Origin: Burkholderiales bacterium
Lineage (GTDB): Bacteria > Pseudomonadota > Gammaproteobacteria > Burkholderiales > SG8-39
Assembly: GCA_017880745.1 (NCBI GenBank)
Contig: JADGRR010000227.1
Location: 1-5,823 of the forward strand
Reading direction: 5' to 3'
Length of the DNA stretch: 5,823 bases
Shown: positions 1-5,002 of the stretch, in pieces
How the letters are laid out: each line of letters opens with the position of its first letter
How positions within the stretch are numbered: position 1 is the first letter of the stretch
The notes under the pieces: generated by a model
What the model saw: only the letters and a program-made list of their open reading frames with translations
Told to the model about the DNA's origin: nothing
The model's database searches: none
Made by a program: the position numbers and the translations under genes

Positions 1-63
1 TCCTGTTCGTGCCACCCGCGTTGCAGCTTGTTGCAGCCAGTGTAGGTGCCGCCCTGATCCGGA

Positions 64-88
64 GGTATAGGCGTATACCCCTATGCCG
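64..88. promoter_or_regulatory. Nested inverted repeat, possible operator (CsoR/RcnR/FrmR-like appearance)
   Basis: Two overlapping dyads are visible. The inner one is GGTATA (64-69), GGCG, TATACC (74-79), perfect over 6+6. The outer one is GGTATAGG (64-71) against CCTATGCC (81-88 region), 7 of 8 pairs, with a perfect ATAGG/CCTAT core. The ATACCCCTAT run is a short C-tract flanked by A/T-rich inverted arms, the general look of operators bound by CsoR/RcnR/FrmR-family metal or aldehyde sensors. The family assignment is recalled resemblance only. It lies about 115 bp upstream of the candidate chr promoter, so it may serve a gene left of the window. Confidence 0.35.
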
Positions 89-90
89 GC

Positions 91-106
91 AGGCGCGATC
101 GCGCCT
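91..106. repeat. 16 bp perfect palindrome
   Basis: AGGCGCGATCGCGCCT reads the same on both strands. As RNA it would give a 6 bp stem with a GATC loop followed by only three T residues on the + strand, so it is a weak terminator candidate for a gene to the left or a protein-binding palindrome. The GCGATCGC core recurs once in GC-rich coding sequence near 3710, so the core alone is not informative. Confidence 0.4.
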
Positions 107-202
107 TTCCGCGTGGCTCAAGCAGGCCGTCGATCGAAAGCCTCTGCCACAGCCATCGCCGTCAAAACAGATTTTGCGCAGGTGGCGTTTTTCTGTCGCC
201 GA

Positions 203-231
203 TTGGCTCGGAACCTGGGGACTGCGATAAT
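203..231 (+). promoter_or_regulatory. Candidate sigma-70 promoter for the chr gene pair
   Basis: TTGGCT (203-208, four of six matches to TTGACA) is separated by exactly 17 bp from GATAAT (226-231, five of six matches to TATAAT). A TG at 223-224 precedes the -10 by one base, as in an extended -10 element. The predicted start of transcription is near 238, leaving a leader of about 25 nt before the ATG at 264. No strong Shine-Dalgarno sequence is seen before that ATG, only a weak CGGA-type match. Confidence 0.5.
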
Positions 232-263
232 GCAGGCGCATTGCACTCGTTACGGACCCGCCC

Positions 264-842
264 ATGTCTCTGCACCAGCCGCCCAGCGCCAGCACGCCCG
301 ATCCCGACGCGCGGAACATCGGTCCGCTCGAACTCTTCCTCGCGTTTTCGCAACTGGCGCTGTCCGGGTTTGGCGGGGTGCTGCCCTGGGCGCACCGCAC
401 GCTGGTGGAGCGCAAGGGCTGGCTCACCCAACGCGAATTCGTCGAGACGCTCGCACTCGGACAGCTTCTCCCGGGTCCGAACATCGGCAACATGGCGGTG
501 ATGATCGGCTACCGTTTCTCCGGCTACACGGGGGCGGCAGCGGCCTTTGGCGGACTGGTGGCCGGCCCGTTCCTGCTCATGATCGGGGTCGGCCTCCTCT
601 ACCGGAATTACGGCGCACTGCCGCTGGTGCAGCAGGCGCTCTCCGGTATGTCCGCCGTGGCGGCGGGCCTGGTGCTCGCGACGGGGCTGAAGATGAGCGC
701 CAGCCTGAAGCGGCACTGGCGCCCCGTGCTATTTGCCGCGCTGGCGCTGGCGGGGGTCGGCGCGCTGCGCTGGCCTTTGCTCGCCGTCGTCGGCGGACTG
801 GCGCCATTCGCCATCGCCGCAGCCTGGCGCGAGCAGGCCTGA
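264..842 (+). CDS. chrA: Chromate transporter, short-chain CHR family, N-terminal-type half
   Basis: Encodes 192 aa of an integral inner-membrane protein of the CHR (ChrA) family, whose studied members export chromate, exploiting its similarity to sulfate. Visible family marks: an amphipathic start leading to LFLAFSQLALSGFGGVLPW (about residues 24-42), the WLT..EF..TLALGQLLPGPNIGN block (53-76) with the conserved PGPN, then GYRFSGYTGAAAA (82-94) and several hydrophobic segments to the C-terminus. Full-length ChrA proteins of about 400 aa have two such halves; this is a single half, as in short-chain CHR proteins encoded as adjacent pairs. Its TGA overlaps the ATG of the partner gene, implying translational coupling. 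Substrate is inferred from the family; some CHR proteins have no demonstrated chromate phenotype. Confidence 0.9.
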   Translation: MSLHQPPSASTPDPDARNIGPLELFLAFSQLALSGFGGVLPWAHRTLVERKGWLTQREFVETLALGQLLPGPNIGNMAVMIGYRFSGYTGAAAAFGGLVAGPFLLMIGVGLLYRNYGALPLVQQALSGMSAVAAGLVLATGLKMSASLKRHWRPVLFAALALAGVGALRWPLLAVVGGLAPFAIAAAWREQA

Positions 843-1369
843 TGGATCGCGCCGATCTGCCGGCCCTGGCCCTGCATTTCGCGCTGCTGTCGCTGATGGC
901 GATCGGCGGCGTCAGTTCGGTTCTGCCGGATATGCAGCGCTATGTCGTGGAGGCCAACCAATGGCTCAGCGAGCGGCAGTTCGCCGACGCCTACGCGCTC
1001 GGTCAGGCGGCTCCGGGCCCCAACATGATGTTCGTGACGCTGCTTGGCTGGCAGCTTGCCGGCTGGGCCGGCGCGGTCGTGGCCACGCTGGCGACGATTT
1101 GCCCGCCGATCGTTCTCACGTTGGGAGTCACGCGGCTGAGCGCGCGCAACCCGGATGCGCCCCTGGCCCGCGCGATTCGCAGCGGATTGAGCCCGATCGC
1201 CATCGGGCTGACATTGTCCAGCGGCTGGATCCTGGCGCAATCAGCCGATCACAACTGGCGCACGGCGCTGCTGACGCTGCTGACCATCGTGCTGATGGTG
1301 CGCACTAGGCTCAATCCCGTGTGGCTGATCGCAGCCGGCGCGATTGCCGGAATCACCGGGATCCTCTAA
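842..1369 (+). CDS. chrA: Chromate transporter, short-chain CHR family, C-terminal-type half
   Basis: Encodes 175 aa, the partner half of the preceding CHR protein. The start is fixed by the overlap TGATG: its ATG shares bases with the upstream stop, and although the frame stays open upstream, that part is antisense-like sequence inside the first gene. Family marks are LHFALLSLMAIGGVSSVLPDMQRYVV (about 11-36), WLSERQFADAYALGQAAPGPNMM (41-63) with the PGPN motif, and GWQLAGWAGAVVATLATICPP (69-89), followed by two or three more hydrophobic segments. The two halves are homologous but clearly diverged, as expected for a pair that must assemble as a heterodimer, probably in opposite membrane orientation (known for some short-chain CHR pairs, inferred here). 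It ends 22 bp from the stop of the convergent pncC. Confidence 0.9.
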   Translation: MDRADLPALALHFALLSLMAIGGVSSVLPDMQRYVVEANQWLSERQFADAYALGQAAPGPNMMFVTLLGWQLAGWAGAVVATLATICPPIVLTLGVTRLSARNPDAPLARAIRSGLSPIAIGLTLSSGWILAQSADHNWRTALLTLLTIVLMVRTRLNPVWLIAAGAIAGITGIL

Positions 1370-1391
1370 TCCACCCAGTCAGGCCGCCGGG

Positions 1392-1880
1392 TCATTGCGA
1401 CAGGTGGTGCGCGATGAGTTCCAGGGCCGCCGCGGCGAACGCGTGCATGTTCGCCAGCCGGTCGGATTTGGCCGTGTCGAGCGTGATGACTCGTTCCGCG
1501 ATTCCGGCGAGCGCCAGGCAGCTATGTCCGGCAGCATCGCCATAGCGGTTGCCGGTGGGCCCCGCGGCTCCGGTCTCGGCCAGCCCCCAACTTGCAGCAA
1601 AGCGCTTCTGCGCCGTGCGCGCGAGCAGCAGCGCATAAGGCTCGGACGCCGAGCGCATCCCGGAGAGCGCCGCCTGCGGAATGTCCAGCAGCAAGTCCCG
1701 CGCCAGACGGGTATAGACAACAGCGCCGCCGAGAAAATAAGCGGAGGCCCCGGGAACGGCGAGCAGCGCTGCCGAAATAAGACCTCCGGTCGACGACTCC
1801 GCGACCGCGATGGTCTCCCTGCGTTGCTTCAGCAGGACAGCCACCTGTTCGGCGAGAGGTAAAAGCGTCTCCATTGCCAT
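1392..1880 (-). CDS. pncC: Nicotinamide-nucleotide amidohydrolase, stand-alone CinA C-terminal domain (PncC)
   Basis: Encodes 162 aa, the length of stand-alone PncC proteins (E. coli PncC is about 165 aa). The family deamidates nicotinamide mononucleotide to nicotinate mononucleotide plus ammonia in the cytoplasm, recycling pyridine nucleotide into NAD. Motifs: AESSTGG (27-33, AESCTGG in many relatives), GGAVVYT (51-57), SASEPYA (77-83) and GAAGPTG (104-110). The family segment usually written YSNEAK reads YTRLAR here, so Arg61 replaces the usual Lys. The N-terminal molybdopterin-like domain of full CinA is absent. I chose the ATG at 1880 because AGGAG lies 5 bases before it; an ATG at 1904 adds eight residues without a good ribosome site, and an ATG at 1874 is also possible. 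It lies 82 bp after the ene-reductase gene on the same strand. Confidence 0.88.
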   Translation of the reverse strand: MAMETLLPLAEQVAVLLKQRRETIAVAESSTGGLISAALLAVPGASAYFLGGAVVYTRLARDLLLDIPQAALSGMRSASEPYALLLARTAQKRFAASWGLAETGAAGPTGNRYGDAAGHSCLALAGIAERVITLDTAKSDRLANMHAFAAAALELIAHHLSQ

Positions 1881-1885
1881 TCCAG

Positions 1886-1890
1886 CTCCT
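1886..1890 (-). promoter_or_regulatory. Ribosome binding site of pncC
   Basis: AGGAG on the minus strand, 5 bases before the ATG at 1880. It decides in favour of this start over the in-frame ATG at 1904, whose initiation region would lie upstream of this site. Confidence 0.65.
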
Positions 1891-1962
1891 GATCGACGCA
1901 ACATGTCCGAAATTCGAGGCTCGCCGGCGCCTGCTTTGCACGCAGTGGCCGATAGCCCAGCG

Positions 1963-3123
1963 TCAGCGCATGCCGAAAGTCGAAGGTCTTACCTCCGGCA
2001 CCGTGGCCGCGCGCCGCGCGAGCCAGTAGCGGTAGGGCGGCGGCGCCAGCCCGAACGCAGGATCGAAACCCAGCTTCTGCGCGGCATCCATGGCCCAGTT
2101 CGGGTTGTAGAGCATCTCGCGTGCCAGCGCGACCAGATCCGAGCGGCCCTGCTGCAGGATCAGCTCGGCCTGCTCGGCGTGCACGATCAGGCCCACGGCC
2201 ATGGTCATGATCCCCGCCTCTTTCCTGATCTTTTCGGCATAGGGTACCTGATAGCCATAGGCGGGCTTCTTCGCTCCGGCGGGCGGCTTGCTTAGAATGC
2301 CACCTGAACTGCAGTCGATCACGTCTACCCCCTTCGGCTTCACCAGCTTCGCCAGGGCGACACTCTGCGCCGGCCCCCAACCCGCGTCATCCTCGGCCGA
2401 CAGGCGCAGGAACAGGGGCTTTTCCGCCGGCCAGTTCGCGCGCACGCGTTCGCACACCTCCATCGCGAAGCGCATCCGCTTCGCCTCCGAGCCGCCATAT
2501 TCGTCGGTGCGTTGGTTCGCCAGCGGCGACAAGAACTCATGGAGCAGGAACCCGTGCGCGCCATGGATCTCCACCACGTCGAACCCGGCCGCGTGCGCGC
2601 GCGCCGCAGCCTTGCCCCAGGCCTCGGCCACGGCGCGGATCTCCTCGCGCATGAGCGCGCGTGGCGCGGGCGCACCCTCGTCCGCGGGCAGCGCGCTCGG
2701 GGCGACGAGTTCCCAGGCGTCCCAGTCTTCGATCCCCGCAGCTGCCGCTTCGGCGCGCTGTAGCGGCCGGCCGCCTTCCCATGGGCGCTGGGTGCGCGCC
2801 TTGCGCCCCGAGTGGCCGAGCTGGATGCCCGCCGCCGCCCCGCACTGATGCACGAAGTCCACGATGCGCGCGAGATGCGGCACGAACGCATCGTCCCAGA
2901 TGCCGAGGTCGCCCACCGTGCCGCAACCGCGGCGCTCGATCTTGGTCGACTCAAGGATCACCAGCCCCGCGCCCCCCGCCGCGTAGCGCCCCGCGTTCAT
3001 GAGATGCCAGTCGGTGGGAAAACCCTTCACCCCGGAATATTGATGCATCGGAGCGACCACAACGCGGTTTTTGAGCGTGAGCTCGCGGATGGGAAGCGGC
3101 GTGAACAGGAGCGGCTGGGTCAT
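1963..3123 (-). CDS. NADH:flavin oxidoreductase, Old Yellow Enzyme family (YqjM/XenA-like ene-reductase)
   Basis: Encodes 386 aa, a full-length FMN-binding TIM barrel of the thermophilic-like (YqjM/XenA) OYE class, which reduces activated C=C bonds of enones, or nitro compounds, with NAD(P)H in the cytoplasm. Order of motifs: LFTPLPIRELTLKNRVVVAP (6-25), APMHQYS (24-30), DLGIWDDAF (72-80), GIQLGHSGRKA (99-109), RPWEGG (113-118), EIHGAHGFLLHEFLSP (185-200) with the substrate-binding His187 and His190, NQRTDEYGGS (203-212), LFLRLSAEDD (237-246), DCSSGG (270-275) and GRSDLVALAREML (326-338). PYRYW near 363-367 may supply the C-terminal arginine finger. Odd points: the redox-tuning Cys26 of YqjM is His27 here, and the proposed proton donor Tyr169 is Phe192. 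Natural substrate unknown. Its own Shine-Dalgarno is poor; a weak promoter may lie in the 274 bp upstream. Confidence 0.92.
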   Translation of the reverse strand: MTQPLLFTPLPIRELTLKNRVVVAPMHQYSGVKGFPTDWHLMNAGRYAAGGAGLVILESTKIERRGCGTVGDLGIWDDAFVPHLARIVDFVHQCGAAAGIQLGHSGRKARTQRPWEGGRPLQRAEAAAAGIEDWDAWELVAPSALPADEGAPAPRALMREEIRAVAEAWGKAAARAHAAGFDVVEIHGAHGFLLHEFLSPLANQRTDEYGGSEAKRMRFAMEVCERVRANWPAEKPLFLRLSAEDDAGWGPAQSVALAKLVKPKGVDVIDCSSGGILSKPPAGAKKPAYGYQVPYAEKIRKEAGIMTMAVGLIVHAEQAELILQQGRSDLVALAREMLYNPNWAMDAAQKLGFDPAFGLAPPPYRYWLARRAATVPEVRPSTFGMR

Positions 3124-3397
3124 GAGTTTTCTTTTTCTGTGCGGATTGCCCGAACCAACGCGGGCGACCTATTGGCGGAGGTGTGTCATTCACATTATCC
3201 ACGCAAACCAGCGCCAATGCTCGCTCCCGGCCGTGTCTCAAAGGTGCCGAGCGACTGGTTCCGGCCGTCTCGCCGGCCTGGCTACCGGGCGATATAGATC
3301 CGAAATGGTCGCCTAGCCAAGGAGTAGCGCACCGCACCGCTGCAAGGCAAGTCGAACAATAGGCGTCAGGTCGAACCGACGCTTGCGACCGCCTTCC
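3124..3397. other. Intergenic region between the receptor and ene-reductase genes
   Basis: No gene is supported. On the minus strand a GATAAT hexamer (complement of 3194-3199), preceded by TG, could be a -10 element for the ene-reductase gene, but no convincing -35 is found at 16-18 bp. Hairpins are possible at 3261-3278 (CCGGC/GCCGG) and at 3363-3382 (GCGTC, 10-base loop, GACGC), the latter just after the receptor stop codon. Neither has a T-tract, so a rho-independent terminator cannot be called. The spacing allows either read-through from the receptor gene or a separate transcript. Confidence 0.5.
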
Positions 3398-4369
3398 TCA
3401 ATCGAGCTTTGCGCCGGAGTCCTTGACTGCTTTCGCCCACTTCGGAATCTCGGCTCGAACAAATGCGGCGAGTTCTTCGGGCGTGCTAGTCTCGACATCG
3501 GCGCCTTCGCTGATCAGGCGCTCGCGAATGTCCGGGGATTTCAGGATTTTCACCAATTCCGTATGCAGGCGGGAAATGATCGGCTTCGGGGTCCCGGCGG
3601 GAACGACAATGGAGTACCACGCCGTCGCATCGAATCCGGGCAGGCCAGATTCGGCGATGGTCGGCACGTCCGGCAGCGCCGGCGAGCGCTTGGCACCTGA
3701 AACCGCGATCGCGCGAAGGCGCCCCGCATTCACCATCGGCGTCACTGTCGGCACTTGGCCGACCAGCATGTCGATCTGCCCCGCGACCAGGGCCATCATC
3801 CCCGGTCCGCCGCCACGGTACGGGATGTGCACCAGATCGATGCCGGCGGCAGTCTTGAACATTTCGCCCACCAGATGGTTCGAGCTGCCGTTGCCGGCGG
3901 AGCCGTAGTTGAGCTGGCCCGGCCTCGACTTCGCCAGCGCGATCAGGTCCTGGAGAGTCTTCACCGGTACTGACGGATGCACCACCAGCACCAGCGGGAC
4001 CTTCGCAACCAGCGTGATCGGCGCGAAATCCTTCTCCGGATTGAACGTCAGCTTGTTGCCGTAGAGGGTGACGTTGATCGCCATTGGACTCACTGGCGCC
4101 ATCAAAATAGTGTAGCCGTCCGGCGGCGATTTGGCGACGATCTCGGCGCCGACGTTGCCGCCTGCGCCCGGGCGATTGTCCGGAATCACCGCTTGCCCGA
4201 TCGCCTCGGCGAGCTTCTGCGCAATCGCGCGCGACAACAGGTCGGTGGTGCCTCCAGCGGCGTAGGGCACGACGAAGCGGATGGGCTTTTCCGGATAATT
4301 CTCAGCCGCGGCAAACTGCGGCGCGAGCGCAACCACAGCGGCGGCCAGGCCTGCATGCACCAATCTCAT
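3398..4369 (-). CDS. Bug/TctC-family periplasmic solute-binding receptor
   Basis: Encodes 323 aa, typical for the Bug (Bordetella uptake gene) family of tripartite tricarboxylate transporter receptors, which bind small carboxylates or related ligands in the periplasm. An N-terminal signal peptide is clear: Arg2, hydrophobic core about 7-16, then PQFAAA with likely cleavage after Ala22, and no lipobox Cys. Family blocks: YPEKPIRFVVPYAAGGTTD (25-43), DNRPGAGGNVGAEIVAKSPPDGYT (64-87), YGSAGNGSSNHL (155-166), HIPYRGGGP (181-189), LPDVPTIAESGLPGF (232-246) and WYSIVVPAGTPKPII (251-265). The start is supported by a perfect AGGAGG 5 bases upstream. No membrane partner (TctA/TctB) is in the window, so this is an orphan receptor as is common in Burkholderiales. 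The ligand cannot be read from the sequence. A 24 bp palindrome lies about 93 bp upstream. Confidence 0.94.
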   Translation of the reverse strand: MRLVHAGLAAAVVALAPQFAAAENYPEKPIRFVVPYAAGGTTDLLSRAIAQKLAEAIGQAVIPDNRPGAGGNVGAEIVAKSPPDGYTILMAPVSPMAINVTLYGNKLTFNPEKDFAPITLVAKVPLVLVVHPSVPVKTLQDLIALAKSRPGQLNYGSAGNGSSNHLVGEMFKTAAGIDLVHIPYRGGGPGMMALVAGQIDMLVGQVPTVTPMVNAGRLRAIAVSGAKRSPALPDVPTIAESGLPGFDATAWYSIVVPAGTPKPIISRLHTELVKILKSPDIRERLISEGADVETSTPEELAAFVRAEIPKWAKAVKDSGAKLD

Positions 4370-4374
4370 CGGGC

Positions 4375-4380
4375 CCTCCT
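4375..4380 (-). promoter_or_regulatory. Ribosome binding site of the Bug receptor gene
   Basis: A perfect AGGAGG on the minus strand, 5 bases before the ATG at 4369. It is the strongest Shine-Dalgarno in the window, suggesting high expression, as is usual for periplasmic binding proteins. Confidence 0.8.
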
Positions 4381-4461
4381 GTACTCGAAAAGCGATAGAA
4401 ACTTCTTTCCTGAATTCTGCGCGCCTTTGATCCTGGTGCCGCGCGGAAATAAATCAGCGAG

Positions 4462-4485
4462 AAGCAAGTCACCGGTGATTTGCTT
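4462..4485. promoter_or_regulatory. 24 bp near-perfect palindrome, probable operator for the receptor gene
   Basis: Left arm AAGCAAGTCACC (4462-4473) and right arm GGTGATTTGCTT (4474-4485) are reverse complements at 11 of 12 positions with no spacer, centred on CACCGGTG. It lies 93 bp upstream of the receptor start, in a locally AT-richer stretch, and no T-tract follows, so a dimeric regulator site is more likely than a terminator. No regulator gene that would obviously bind it (LysR, GntR, IclR or TetR type) is in the window. It could also act on a + strand transcript towards the Crp/Fnr-type gene. Confidence 0.55.
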
Positions 4486-4619
4486 TCACCTTTCTCCACG
4501 CCCGCGGCGGCACAGGTTCATTGTCCGCCGAAAGTCCGCGTCTTGCAGCTCTCGCTTCGACCTGCATTCCATAGAGCGACGGATTCTCCGGCGCGGATCG
4601 TTCATACACCGACTGCCAT

Positions 4620-4818
4620 GTCGCACTTGCTACGCATTTGCCTGAACTCGTCCGCACTACGCCCTCGCTACGGTACGCACGCAAACCTAGGCCCATTGGG
4701 GTTCATACGCCATGCGAATGCGGGTTTTACCCAGCTGACCAGCCACAATCGGTCGGTTAGACTGCAATCGTATTCTCCTTGGTTCTCCTTTTTAACCCGC
4801 TTCGGCGGGTTTCTTTTT
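4620..4818 (+). ncRNA. Possible small RNA or leader transcript ending at the terminator
   Basis: The + strand terminator at 4794-4818 has no protein gene in front of it, which implies a transcript from within 4400-4790. Inside lie a stem-loop AGCTGACC (4733-4740) with GGTCGGTT (4751-4758), 8 pairs including two G-U, and GGGT/ACCC at 4722-4732. No known family (6S, tmRNA, SRP, RNase P) is recognised, no promoter was fixed, and the 5' end given is arbitrary. Confidence 0.22.
4794..4818 (+). terminator. Rho-independent terminator, + strand
   Basis: Stem AACCCGC (4794-4800), UUCG tetraloop (4801-4804), GCGGGTT (4805-4811), seven perfect pairs, then a T-rich tail TCTTTTT (4812-4818). The tail is on the + strand only; the minus strand lacks a T-tract after the stem, so it acts on rightward transcription. 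It lies 185 bp before the Crp/Fnr-type gene and follows no recognised gene. Confidence 0.82.
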
Positions 4819-4873
4819 GTTGCGCCTTCCCGACTGCGCATTATCCCCTCAACCATCGCGCGGGTATCCTGAG

Positions 4874-4889
4874 TGTGCGCCGGCGCACA
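4874..4889. promoter_or_regulatory. 16 bp perfect palindrome of CRP/FNR-operator geometry
   Basis: TGTGC, six bases GCCGGC, GCACA: a perfect palindrome with the same length and spacing as the CRP core TGTGA-N6-TCACA, differing at the fifth position of each half-site. Its centre lies about 121 bp upstream of the ATG of a Crp/Fnr-type gene, so autoregulation is the natural inference. No strong -35/-10 pair was found nearby; TACAAA at 4924-4929 is a weak -10 candidate. Confidence 0.5.
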
Positions 4890-4991
4890 TACGTCGCAAG
4901 CTTTTTGCCGTAGTGTTTGCTCATACAAAGTCTTGGCGCCATGCCCAGGCGCCGGCATTTCCCCCGCCAAGCGTGGCGGGGCAGCGATCAC

Positions 4992-4997
4992 AGGGGA
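4992..4997 (+). promoter_or_regulatory. Ribosome binding site of the Crp/Fnr-type gene
   Basis: AGGGGA ends 5 bases before the ATG at 5003. It decides in favour of this start over the frame opening further left at 4817 and over the in-frame ATG at 5063, which is preceded by a T-run and no purine-rich site. Confidence 0.65.
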
Positions 4998-5002
4998 CGA
5001 CA

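Larger units (their letters stand above)
1..263. other. Leader region upstream of the chromate transporter genes, no convincing gene
   Basis: No reading frame here looks like a real gene. One + frame is open from the left edge to a stop at 228-230, but its product is a basic, low-complexity peptide, it uses many codons rare in GC-rich genomes (AGG, ATA, CTA), and it runs through two inverted repeats, so I treat it as non-coding, or at most as the last few codons of a gene lying to the left. Minus-strand frames entering from the left have no credible start codon. The region holds an A/T-flanked C-tract dyad (64-88), a 16 bp perfect palindrome (91-106) and a promoter candidate (203-231). Confidence 0.6.
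4370..5002. other. Large divergent intergenic region (633 bp), regulatory
   Basis: This stretch separates the divergent receptor and regulator genes. Open frames exist on both strands (for example 4480-4872 on + and 4668-5003 on -), but none resembles a known protein, they overlap each other, and they run through the terminator hairpin, so no gene is called. What it holds: a near-perfect 24 bp palindrome (4462-4485), a possible stem-loop (4733-4758), a copy of a terminator arm (4720-4726), a + strand terminator (4794-4818) and a CRP-like palindrome (4874-4889). I searched by eye for tRNA T-loop and tmRNA end signatures and found none. Confidence 0.65.

Noticed and set aside
96..103. GCGATCGC as a cyanobacterial HIP1 element
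   Set aside because: Only one further copy, inside a gene near 3710; the gene content is proteobacterial and HIP1 would be far denser.
3..230. Frame open from the left edge ending 33 bp before the first chr gene
   Set aside because: Basic low-complexity product, many rare codons, and it spans two inverted repeats; at most the tail of a gene to the left.
1963..3123. Long antisense frames (for example 2288-2848 and 2812-3297 on +)
   Set aside because: They mirror the ene-reductase gene, whose motifs cover its whole length; typical shadows of GC-rich coding sequence.
3185..3199. TGTGT/TCACA pair upstream of the ene-reductase as a second CRP-type site
   Set aside because: The half-sites are only 3 bp apart instead of 6, so the geometry is wrong.
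4690..4780. Possible tRNA or tmRNA before the terminator (GGTTC-like and GGTTAG-like pieces)
   Set aside because: No GTTCRANNC T-loop, no acceptor stem and no CCA end could be assembled on either strand.
4480..4872. Open frame of 130 codons on the + strand in the same intergenic region
   Set aside because: It also crosses the terminator and has no recognisable domain; best explained as chance in GC-rich DNA.
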